The notes under the pieces are model-generated. The model made no database searches, was not told the DNA's origin, and saw only the letters and a program-made list of their open reading frames with translations. Shown piece after piece: positions 47,393 to 62,769 of a stretch of DNA of 64,000 nucleotides. The DNA comes from Daucus carota subsp. sativus. Taxonomy: Eukaryota; Streptophyta; Magnoliopsida; Apiales; Apiaceae. How positions within the stretch are numbered: the first letter of the stretch is position 1; every line of letters starts with the position of its first letter. Location: the NCBI RefSeq assembly GCF_001625215.2, contig NC_030389.2, forward strand, positions 4,686,930 to 4,750,929, read 5' to 3'. A program made the position numbers and the translations under genes.

Positions 47393-47977
47393 ATGAGCAC
47401 GCCTTCCAATATCTTGAAAGGGAAGCGGACTAAGAGACAAAGTCCACAATCACCCTTACCATTCTCAGTTGCACATGCAAATTTTTCAAGCAAGTATGCA
47501 GGAGGTGATTATGTGACTAGCTCCACCGCGAGTGACGAGGACTCGGCTGGGCCTGGCACCACGGAGGAGGAGGAAGACATGGCAAAATGCTTGTTGCTAT
47601 TGGCGCAAGTTGATCCCAAAAATGATTCACAATTCGGGCTAGTTCCTTACAAATTCACTAGCAAAAAGTACTTGGAAACAAGCATAAGTACTAATGGCAA
47701 AACAGGCATTTATGTCTACCAATGCAAAACATGCAACCGAACATTCCCTTCTTTCCAGGCTCTAGGTGGTGACCGGGCTAGTCACCGCAAGCCTAAGAAT
47801 GTTAACGCGGCCTTGGAGAACAAGTCGAGGCTTATAATCTCGACGAAGATCAGCCACCACCATTCAAGAGAAGTTCTCATCCGGACAGGCCTTAGGCGGT
47901 CACATAAGGCGCCATTGTGGAGGCACCACTGTCAACCGCAACAATGCCACAAATACAACTACTCTGTAAGAGAATAA
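47393..47977 (+). pseudogene. Captured C2H2 (ZAT-like, QALGG) zinc-finger gene fragment
   Basis: An intronless frame begins MSTPSNILKGKRTKR, includes an acidic EEEED stretch and MAKCLLLLAQ (like the conserved N-terminal box of ZAT factors), and reaches the first finger YQCKTCNRTFPSFQALGG. Asp replaces the usual zinc-ligand His right after QALGG (QALGGDRASH), and a neighbouring frame resumes with SGQALGGHIRRHCGG, the end of the second finger. Thus one finger is impaired and the second is truncated and out of frame. Stress-related ZAT repressors normally have two such fingers. It sits between two MULE genes on the opposite strand, consistent with Pack-MULE style capture and decay. The start could be a little upstream. 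Confidence 0.75.
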
Positions 47978-48236
47978 TAATTATATTCAAGAGTAGAAGT
48001 ATTTAAGTATCAGTATTCTTAACAACTATATTGCTTTTGTGCTTAAGTAGAAGAATTTTTGATGTTCTGCAAAAAAATCTTTTGCAATATAAAAGTACAT
48101 AAAAAATCAAAATTTACATTTGTTTCGAACACAAATTACACAATTTCTTCAATATGTGACACAAACACAAATATTTACATACTATTTCAAGCATATTTAC
48201 ATTAGCAAAAAGTATTGCTTCTATACATATTTTGAT
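47978..48236. other. Spacer, nothing recognised
   Basis: AT-rich 3' flank of the PrimPol gene. No gene or repeat is seen. Confidence 0.5.
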
Positions 48237-51139
48237 TCAAGATACTACATCGAAATCTAGTGTCTTTTTCTCAACTTTTTCGGCAAATTTTACAGCTTCC
48301 AACCACCAACCATCTTTCAAGCAGCTATCCACACTGTCTATCGTCTTGTTATCAACATTATTCTCATAAATTTTGTGACGCTTAACACCCTCAAAAAATA
48401 CAGTTGTGTCAGGTACAATTTCTTCAGGAACTGGACGTAGTGGAGAGCGATAACCTGTTATAACATTAACAAGATTATTTAAAATTGATTATATTTTTCA
48501 AACATTTATTTCTATAACTTCTAGTGCACATAATTTAGAAATACAGTGACTCATACCTCTGCAATCTGGATCATGACATTTTTGATAATAACTAGCTCTT
48601 CTTAGATCAACAACATATATAACTACAACGTACAAGTCAACTTCAAATCAAAATAAAATCATGAAACTCAAAGCTACAATATAAAATCAAAATAGATACA
48701 ACTAAGTGGGATAAAATGTACCATGATTGCTTTTGTGTTGTCTACCAATTCTCTCACAGTATCTATTTTTTGACATATTATACACCATTATACCATACTC
48801 TGAAAACCAATGCCAACTGTGAATTTTTCCTGAAAAGAACATGTAATATCCAACCTACTAATCATATAAACGATTATATATTCAAATATCAATAAATATA
48901 TATTCTTCTTATGTTTCTAATATTCAATTATACATAAATCAAAATCACTTAATGGATACCTGATATATTTCCTAAGGAGGCAACAGATTCTACAAACATA
49001 TCCAATAGTGGAAATAGTGATCTCCCTGTCTGAAATATTCTTGACGAATCAATTATGCAAGAATTTGACAGAAGATTTCTTGGGACTCCATAATCTTTAT
49101 GGAAGTTCACATGAACCTGAATCAAATTACATCTTATTTTAATTCAAAATAAAATTAACAAATATGCAAATAACAATGATTATAAGGTGTATGGATACAT
49201 TCTATCAAACAAAAGACTTTCAGACGTGATAATAGTTACCTGTGTAGCAAATTGGAGAGTGTTTGAACAACCAATATCCTTTTCACATATAAGAATCTTT
49301 TGAACATCAACATCCACTTTGCAGATCAAAGATGCCATAAACATATCTTCCTCACTCTATTTTAGGAATATTTCATTTAATTTAGTTGATATAAGCATAG
49401 GAGAAATAACAACTCAGAGTCTTAGTCTAGTATTTTACCATTAACCTGCACTTAAAACGTCCAGTAGGTAAAAGTATAGAAGTCTTTCGTGCTTTTGAAG
49501 ACAATGGTAAGCGAAAGCATCGATTTCTGGAATACACTGCTCTATCAATAAAAACTTCTTTATTCACATGAGATGAGTTCCTATCTTTTAATATGAACAA
49601 TTTTTCAAATCTTCCATCTCTTCCCCTTTCATTTTGTATCCTTGAGCAAATCTGAAATTTAAAAAAATATGAAAGCTTCATCAGTTTTGTGATTAAACAA
49701 TACAAATCCCAAGAACCTAAACCTTGATGAATACAATGTAATTTAAATCTGAATTACACCTCACCAACAAATGCACCAGCATGTCGGTTGTTCTTAAAAG
49801 CAGTGTTAGGGAAACAAATGATTATATGGCGAGAAAATTTTTCTGTCAATAATAGTATAATTACAGAATCAGAATCCAAATTATAATTTGTTAAAAAAAG
49901 ATTGTTTATGTCAAAATAATACCTTCTGTTGACGAATCAAGTTCAACAACAAACTCTTTATCTCCTTCAATAGAATACTTCTCATTCATGAAATCAAAAA
50001 CAAGTGATAACAGTATATCAACCATTTCCTCACCATTGTTGTTTGAGTTTTCGATCTTATTGAATTCCAAATCAAAATAAAGGTGGCATGGTAATCCCTA
50101 ATCACAAAATGAAAGTTTAAAACAGATTAGATAAATAAAAATACACTAATACTACATAATGTAATGGAACATAATTACCTCCTGAATAACTTCATAATGA
50201 TGACGATATTTGGGATTCATGTTCTTGTACCTATGATTACATGACAAATTTATAAGTTATAGCAACCATAAAAATCAAAATTACATAGATATATTAAAGC
50301 AAATAAACAAAGATTATAAGAACCTTCGCCAAAACTCCTTATAGCTTGAAACAACAAACCTCCTCTGACCATTAACATGGTCTTGATAGCTAAATATAAA
50401 AACATTGCTATGTTCTTTTTGATAACTAATAGCTTGCTCTTGTCTAGGAAATGTTACCCATAGTTCATTCCTGACAAATATCATATGCAACAATAAAACT
50501 TAATAATAGTTCATTGATAATTGTAAAAACAAAACTAACTAAAAGCACATAATAACATTAATCCAATGTACCTTACTGCATTTTGTTCACTAATATCATC
50601 ACGAATCTCGTGTAATAATCGCAGCACTCTATCTGGCAATGATTAGGACCATGAAATGGACTATATTCATTAGAAGTTTAACACATTCAACTATACATAA
50701 CAATTTTATTCCACACTAGAATGAATATTAAAAACATTGCAGATAACAACACCAACACCTAATCTGATTCTATAGTAGAAGCGTTAACTAAATACTAAAC
50801 TATAAAATAAAAAAATCAGTTCTACATTAGAATCAAATCCAAATTAATTATAAGATACAAGAACATACAAATCTCATATGGAATACTATTCTACGATAGA
50901 ACATAAACAACTTATCAAGATTATAATCAATCCAGTATACAAGTTCAACAATACAATCCGAAATCACATTCAAAATAACTAATCAACATACATGACTGTA
51001 AAATTGTAACTTTACACAATCTCCAACAATATGCAGCTTGAAAAAATGAAAAATCAATTATAATTAACAATAAACCTGATGAACTTGGAACATCACCGAC
51101 TGAAATCATGCTTTCAGATCCATTGTAAGAATAATCCAT
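48237..51139 (-). CDS. PRIMPOL: MULE-borne PrimPol (archaeo-eukaryotic primase-polymerase)
   Basis: Twelve exons (51076-51139, 50572-50632, 50324-50470, 50179-50230, 49923-50097, 49760-49842, 49446-49651, 49240-49354, 48960-49116, 48722-48829, 48557-48622, 48237-48454) join in frame to 483 residues. The AEP catalytic motifs are all present: motif I D117-x-E119 (YFDLEFNK), motif II S170-x-H172 (KFSRHIII), motif III D230 (VFIDRAVYSRNRCFR). The UL52-type zinc ligands C378, H385, C405 and C410 (CERIGRQHKSN ... YYQKCHDPDC) have exactly the human PrimPol spacing. PrimPol reprimes DNA synthesis past lesions and can act as a translesion polymerase in nucleus and mitochondrion. The human tail that binds RPA is not evident. 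The start lies about 400 bp inside the right end of the MULE. Whether it is a captured host gene or a resident transposon gene is open. Confidence 0.9.
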
Positions 51140-51158
51140 AGTTCGTTTGCAAGAAACA

Positions 51159-51395
51159 GAGCAGAGAGAGAAATTCCGAGAGAGAAAGAAATTGCGAGAG
51201 AGAAAGAAATTGCGTTGAGAGAGAAAGAGAGAGAGAAGAGAGAGAAGTGCGAGAGAGAGATTTGAGAGAGAGGAAGAACAGAGAGAGAAGTGCGAGAGAG
51301 AGCTTTGAGAGAGAGAGAGAGAGCGCGCGTTGAGCGAGAGACACAGACAGTAGAGAGAGAAAGCAGACAGTAGAGAGAGAAAGCAGTTGGGTCAA
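51159..51395. repeat. GAGAGA-rich tract at the PrimPol 5' end
   Basis: A purine-rich microsatellite-like stretch (CT-rich on the PrimPol sense strand) just upstream of its ATG. CT-rich leaders are common in plant promoters and 5'UTRs, so this may be the promoter/leader supplied by the MULE end. Confidence 0.7.
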
Positions 51396-51429
51396 ACGGT
51401 CAGCTGCATAAAATTTCAGTTTTTATACA

Positions 51430-51535
51430 ATTATTAACAGCCGTTGGATAAGATACAAATGAAGGGTGGAGATTGAATTAAGGGTTTACTACGTAACTCT
51501 ATATAAGATGTCCCTCTCTTGAATTTTTGCCTATA
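51430..51535 (-). repeat. Right terminal inverted repeat of the giant MULE
   Basis: Reverse complement of the left repeat at 34064-34165, with mismatches. PrimPol is transcribed inward from this end. Confidence 0.75.
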
Positions 51536-51540
51536 TCATG

Positions 51541-51951
51541 TTAAGTTCTATGGAGTACATAAAAACATTGGAGTATTGGAGTACAAATCATAATTTTTTA
51601 GTTTGATCCTATATAATATCTTTGATTATCCAAATTTTGATATAATCTATCATTTATAAGTTGTCCTGCACATAATTGTCAATTAATCATTAATATCTTT
51701 CAACTTTAACAAGTATTAAGATTATTGTTCTGCTTATTAGTTATATTGCAGAACATAGAGTCCTATGATTTATAAAAGTAATTATTCTACCATTTGATCA
51801 CAATGTTTATGTTGCAGAACATAATGTGCAGGTTGTCAAATATTTACAAATATTATTGGACAAAAAAAATTGAAATTTAGATGACTAGATTACATTTTAT
51901 CGAACTTTGTACTCCAATACTCCAATTTTTTTTGTACTCCATAGAACTTAA
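51541..51951. mobile_element. MITE abutting the MULE's right end
   Basis: A 411-bp element with inverted ends of about 45 bp: TTAAGTTCTATGGAGTACA, then TTGGAGTATTGGAGTACAAA on both sides. There is no coding capacity. Flanks are ATATCATG on the left and CTCATATAT on the right, so the target duplication is unclear and the family unassigned. Confidence 0.8.
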
Positions 51952-51991
51952 CTCATATATATATATATATATTATATATGTATATATTTAT

Positions 51992-52052
51992 AATGGTGTA
52001 CTATGGAACTCCATATAAGAGGGTATGCCATGGAGTGATGCCCTATATATAC
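51992..52052 (-). mobile_element. Solo MULE end related to the giant MULE TIR
   Basis: GTGTACTATGGAACTCCATATAAG ... TGCCCTATATATA resembles the reverse complement of the left TIR of the giant MULE (GTGTACTATATAACTCCATA ... CACCCTATATATA). It has the same orientation as the right end at about 51535. It is either the relic of a second element or an alternative outer end of the same one. Confidence 0.5.
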
Positions 52053-52134
52053 ATTACTTCTAGATTCCAAATCCTAAATAACACTTCACATCAGACAAAC
52101 TCATTCTTTTACAATTCTGCCACAAACATTTGCC

Positions 52135-52440
52135 TGGCATACCCAAAAGACCTTGAATTGAAAATGTGATCAAGGACATAATATGAGAACAAAAAAAAAT
52201 TCAGGTGTCGTAGGAAGGCAAACAAATAGATGAGATTCTAGGTGTTGCCTCCATTTTGCAACGAAATTATAACACAGTACTAATTTTTGTTACTTTACTA
52301 AACTTATTGAAAAATGCATCACCACTAAAATTTTCTGTGATTGCAAATTGACTGTAAAGACATTAATATGCTGACTTTTTGCGGAATGGATTGGAGAATA
52401 GGTCGGAAAGATTAAACAAACCATACTGCAAGCGGCAGAG
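52135..52440. repeat. Duplicated segment, copy 1
   Basis: About 300 bp, from GGCATACCCAAAAGACCTTG to GCAAGCGGCAGAGAACCCAA, matching 56515-56770 in the same orientation with small indels. It includes the end of the reading frame at 52363-52569. Confidence 0.85.
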
Positions 52441-52569
52441 AACCCAAAACCCTAACCCTCCTCCAACAGTGAAAATCCCAGCAGTTTGCCTCATCAATCT
52501 TGTGCAAGGTTTGCAATCTGATCTCATTAGTTCACCATCAGAAAATCCACATAAACATCTCAAGGCCAT
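52363..52569 (-). pseudogene. Small hydrophobic protein exon, partial gene or relic
   Basis: The frame reads CGFSDGELMRSDCKPCTRLM, then RQTAGIFTVGGGLGFWVL, CRLQYGLFNLSDLFSNPF and RKKSAY before a stop. There is a Cys pair and one hydrophobic, Gly-rich membrane-type segment. I do not recognise the family. No start-containing upstream exon was found, so it may be a last exon or a gene fragment. Its 3' part is duplicated at 56.7 kb in decayed form (WVFCRLHYVLFHLSDLFSDP). Confidence 0.4.
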
Positions 52570-52619
52570 TGCTTACTTTATCAAAGTCTCTACTAGAAAG
52601 TGCTGCAGATAATTGTCGT

Positions 52620-55600
52620 TAAAACTTCACTCAACTGAAGCTCATATATTCCAATGCCTCTGCTGTGGGATTGCCCCAATTAATATATGTTTAGTACAAG
52701 CCCAGTCATATATATAAATAAAAAAAACTAAAATTTAATAAGGAACAGCTAGGGGAGAAGCATCTGTAGACCACTGTAAGGTTCTTTATATGCAATAAAA
52801 CAAATCCCGAACCTATCATTATAAGGTTTTGTATAAGGTTCTGTGTATGCTAAAACATATGCCTCAACTATCATTAAAATTAAAAGTCGCACTTCAAATA
52901 AAATACGTAGAAATCTAAAAAGTCAATAAAAATTAGTATTAAAATAAAAATTGGATATTAGCAAAATAACAATAAAAATGCACACACAACTATCAAATTG
53001 GTATGCCAAAATTTTAATTTAACATTTTGTAGAATTCACTGACATTTATAAGGAGTATATACATAAACATAACTATATGATATTAAGAATAATTAAAAGT
53101 CAATGAGGAATACATGGGGAATCACCCTAATCAGATCAGATCAATCAAATCTTCATTAATACCTCCATTTACTAACACAAATGAATTCATCAATAAGCTC
53201 TTCATACACTCACTAATAAATATGGATCATATATGGACATAAATACACTCACCAATAATTACAATACAAGTGTATAATAAAAGATAATGTGACCACAACC
53301 ATAGAAATTTCAAATTACTTTCTATATTCCCATGACTTTGATGATAATTTAATTTCATAGCGGAACGTATACAACTCTCCAAACATTGGCTAGCCTTTTC
53401 ATTTTGTCTGAAAATTCAACAGAAAACACACAGTATGGTAGAGATTTTAACTTGCAGAAGAAGTTCACCTAAAATCTGGATCATCATACAAACTATAGAT
53501 TATCAGAGTATTCAGTTAGACATAATATCTTACAATTTACAGATAACAATTATCCAAAGCCTATATAAAATAAGCAATTGTATTATTTAGGCATCAAAGA
53601 GTGGATTGCTCCTCATATCTTGCGTGTATGAAAAAGCATTAAGATAGCAGTGGACGAGAGGATTAAATGTAGAGAAACCTTTTCTTTCAAAAGGTTGTTT
53701 AACGATTAATAAATATGGCAGTGATAATATTATCAGGCTTTTTAACATATTATATTAATCAGATATTATACTCACTGAATACCCTTTATATTAGAAAGTC
53801 ATTAATACATTAAAAAATGTTTTTCCTTTTGGTTATGTTAAGTTAGCTATGTCATAAAATTATGACCCTCGTCTCATATATAGTCACACATTCTTAAACT
53901 TTATGGAAAGCCCTTCCATTAGGTGTGTTCTTGCTAAAAGTTCCATGACATTGCACATAAGGTTCACAGTTCATTATCTCAAAAGTTAATACAGAGCCAG
54001 GTTGCAATTAGTCATGCATATCCATTAGAAAATATTACTTGGCAATAAATTATCAAGAACTCTAATGCTCCTTATGTGAATTTCTTACTGTAGGATTGGC
54101 TGTTTATTATTGGAATTTCTGAAAAGGTTCACTTGTTTATGTAGAATTTGAAAGCTCATTTTCAAGATTGTAAGGCCAATACTCACGTTCTCTATCACAT
54201 ATCTAGCAGAGATGGCCAAGCAGAGCCAATATTGAATCATATCTAAGTTGCAACTTCTATCATTTATATTTGTTTGTTGTAGAGTCAGAGGACCCTTATT
54301 ATAGTTATAACAATGAAGCACCACAACTAAATTGCCAACAAAATACATACATAATGATATTACAAAAAAGCGAATATTATTCAAAGAATATAATATGAAT
54401 AGTACATCTACGTATAACATATAGTGCAAAGGCTTACCGCAACCCAAATTAATATTGCAGCTGCCTTTTCCACTTCTCCATATGTTTTATTTTAGTGGAT
54501 CCTTTTAATATAACCTTTCATGACTCCATCTTGTTGGGAAAATCACCTGAAATGGTCGAGTAGGAACTTATGTTATGATTACTATCACGATTTGTGAAAA
54601 TAAACTAACTGATTCCATGAGACACGCATTTAGATTCTTTTGTATTTAAAATCACATTATAATAATGGTCATAAAAAGCTTGGACCACATTATAACCAAG
54701 GCAACTCTAGCTGAGTTGCGCTTTCTAAAGTTGAATCAAAAGTTTTTTTTGACTAACTGCACTAAAAAAGATGAAAATATATAATAAAATGGTCGTTGCT
54801 TTCTGTGTTAGCATTATAACCATGCTAAAACAAAGATCGTTTAGATGCTTTATATGTAAGCATTTACTTAAAAATGAAGAACTAATTTTTTTAGAGTTCT
54901 TGAATTCTTCTACAAATAACACATTTTAGTTGCCTAACTTGTAATGAATCATAAATTAAGTACTTCCAGTTTTTGCGCGACCCACACTTTAGAAACCAAA
55001 TTTTAAAAAGAAATTTTGGAGATAAACCAGACCAAACATGTGTTTCCAAATTGCCGAGGTTGCAATCTAAATTTTAATATAAAGAGATCAATGACCTTAT
55101 AATCATTCTAGCTAGCTCTATCTTTTTTTAATTAATATGTTTAAAGACGTTTAACATTAGCTAAATACATACATAATATTACAAAATAATTTTGTAATTA
55201 GATACATGGCTATTATAGATTTGAATTGTATTCTACCTTATGGAGCAACATGTGAGCATAAGTACCATGACTGTGATAGTGTGGTGTCACATTGTTCTTT
55301 GTACTAAATAAATTATTGACATTATAAGAAAAACTTAAATCATCTCCGGGAAATCATTCCAATAGAGAGATTTTGCTGCAAGATCAAGATATAGTAAAAT
55401 GAATTCACAGTTCATAAGTTTGGAATAATATTAGTTGATAATGAAAAACAACAGTCTATTATTAGTACATAATGAAAAGCAACAATCGCGCGAGAAATTA
55501 CCATGGTTGGATAGGCTCAATATGTGTTTTACAAATTCCTGTTTTTTTTTATTGTATTTAATAATTTGATGTTGGGCGAGCCAGTGAGGTTGGTTTCTGT

Positions 55601-56300
55601 TGTCGTCTAATATGCATATTACTGAACTAAAATGTTCTTGGTGTTTGTGTCATGGGTTAAGGTTTTGAGGAAACTTGCGGATGATGCATCCAAGATTCTG
55701 AATGATAAAGTTTCTAAAGCTAAATATCTCAAATCTTTCTCATATACAATATCATGGTCACCACCATCAAAGTGCTGATTACATAAATCTGTCAAAATGG
55801 AAAAAACAACACAAAAATTTGGTGGCAAAAGAAGTCAATAATTTCAACTAAAAAAGCAAACATCAAAGAGACCTTTAAACATATAATAATTTCTCAAATT
55901 GCTTTCATCAAATATTATATTTGCTATAAATTATTGCACACATGAGCTAATTTGCAAAATCATATACTGATGGTACATAAATTAATCAAACATAACACTT
56001 AAAACAGGCTAGTCATATTGTCAAACACATGGAGGGCGACTGCAAACACCATAAACTATACAAGTAAGTGTGTGTGTGTGTGTTTCCAAATGATCAGAAA
56101 CCTGCAATAATAATCACTTCCAGCCTCCAAATATCTTCAACTTTAAAAACTCAAATCATTCGAGTTTACTTCCTCCCGTCCTCTCTGCAGTCAAAAATAG
56201 GCCTGAGAGTGTTTATCTTCATACATGATCTGTTGTTGTATAATTACATAATGGCACTTTTTTGATTTGCGGCTGGCAAAGGTTATATTTGTAATTTCAC
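52620..56300. other. Long AT-rich intergenic, no gene
   Basis: About 3.7 kb of AT-rich sequence with only short random frames. No gene, RNA gene or clear terminal repeats recognised, apart from a TG microsatellite near 56068-56083. Confidence 0.5.
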
Positions 56301-56309
56301 GTGTCTTGA

Positions 56310-56770
56310 AGTAGATATATGGCATCAGACAAACTCATTCTTTGACATTTAGTCATCGATTAATCCATGTTCCGTAACTCGTCGAACTGATTAAATCTCC
56401 GATTAATCACTGATTTATCCGATTAATTCCCGATCCATTCAATTAATCACCGATTAATCTCTGTTCCGTGACTTCACCGATTAAATCCGATTCCCGCTTA
56501 TGACAACACTGCCTGACATACCCAAAAGACCTTGAATTGAAAATGTGAATCAAATAGTTGAGATCCTAGGTGTTGCCTCCATTTTGCAACAAAATTATAA
56601 GACTACTAATTTTTGTTACTCTACTAAACTTCCTGAAAAATGCATCACCACTAAAATTTTCTGTGATTGCAAATCGACTGTAAAGACATTAATATGCTGA
56701 CATTTTGCGGAATGGATCGGAGAATAGGTCAGAAAGATGAAACAAAACATAGTGCAAGCGGCAGAAGACC
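56310..56770. repeat. Duplicated segment, copy 2, with an insert
   Basis: Matches the 52090-52440 region (CATCAGACAAACTCATTCTTT, then GACATACCCAAAAGACCTTG onward). It is interrupted at about 56351-56509 by an ATTAATC-rich insert that ends TTATGACAACACTG. The insert is absent from copy 1, so it probably is a MITE relic. Confidence 0.75.
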
Positions 56771-57302
56771 CAAATATCATCATAACAAGTACTACATATT
56801 ATTGGTTTGAGACATCTAAATTTTACATAAAAAGCACTTGAGCAGGCTATATGGATAAAGTACACAACTTACGGTATGTAAAAATATCATGCAGTGACCA
56901 CACCTCTCGGCGGATTCATTACTATAGAATTACACAATTGCTATCACTTCAATTATTTCCCCGTAGTTCGGTCTGATCATAATTTCATACAAACTATAAT
57001 ACAACTATCACATCAAATATCACCTCTATCACTGTTACTGCAACGTATTCACTGAGCTTTACTGCAGTTTAAGCACTGTGCACTAAAATGTCCAGAAAAG
57101 TAAGTTTACGGTCCCTTCCAAACACACAAAATTTGGTGTCCCTTCCAAAATTGTACATAAATATGTTGGCAACATTGTCACAATAAGAAAATATAGAGCC
57201 GATCATAACTAAACATAAGAATACAATAATCTATATATAAAAACTCTGTATGGAGCTGGTTTAGCTGCCTTGCACCTTGTTTGTAAAGCTAGAACCACCT
57301 CA

Positions 57303-62637
<5,335 letters not shown>

Positions 62638-62661
62638 TGTGTCGCCGGCGTTCTGGAAAAC

Positions 62662-62689
62662 TAGGGTTTTAGATTGAAAACTAGGGTTT
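62662..62689 (-). promoter_or_regulatory. Two telo-box motifs upstream of CDC48C
   Basis: On the gene's strand, AAACCCTA occurs twice 20 bp apart (plus-strand TAGGGTTT at 62662-62669 and 62682-62689). Each lies in a repeated GAAAACTAGGGTTTTA unit, within 55 bp of the ATG. Telo-boxes are frequent in promoters of plant ribosome-biogenesis genes, which fits a pre-60S ATPase. They are followed by a second small duplication (GTGAGCAGGAGGAATTAGGG, twice). Confidence 0.7.
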
Positions 62690-62769
62690 TAAATTCGTCG
62701 GAGACTCACAGTGAGCAGGAGGAATTAGGGATACAGTGAGCAGGAGGAATTAGGGATTTAGGGTAGCCG

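Larger units (their letters stand above)
34064..51535. mobile_element. Giant MULE (about 17.5 kb) with three intact genes and a captured fragment
   Basis: Left end ATATAGGGTGGCAATC, then GGGAGGGCACCTTATATGG and AGTTATATAGTACAC. The right end, read in reverse complement, is ATATAGGCAAAAATTC, then GAGAGGGACATCTTATATAG and AGTTACGTAGTAAAC. Both ends also have AACGGCTGT about 80-90 bp further in. These are imperfect terminal inverted repeats of roughly 100 bp. Between them lie a Ulp1/plant-mobile-domain gene reading in from the left, a FAR1-type transposase and a PrimPol gene (both minus strand, PrimPol starting about 400 bp from the right end), and a decayed C2H2 fragment. The left flank is an AT repeat and a MITE abuts the right end, so a clean 9-bp duplication could not be read. 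Boundaries are good to about 10 bp. Confidence 0.78.

Noticed and set aside
48237-51139. PrimPol as an ordinary host gene that merely lies beside a MULE
   Set aside because: Not excluded, but the inverted ends at 34064 and 51535 enclose it together with the transposase, and its start lies within about 400 bp of the right end. Kept as the main alternative.
51114-51395. Leu-Ser repeat frame on the minus strand
   Set aside because: Translation of the GAGAGA tract upstream of PrimPol; the PrimPol start at 51139 is in another context and splices correctly.
52620-57240. Search for LTR retrotransposons, LINEs or old virus copies in the longest gene-free stretch
   Set aside because: No reverse transcriptase, gag or integrase motif and no long direct repeats were seen; only the 300-bp duplication.
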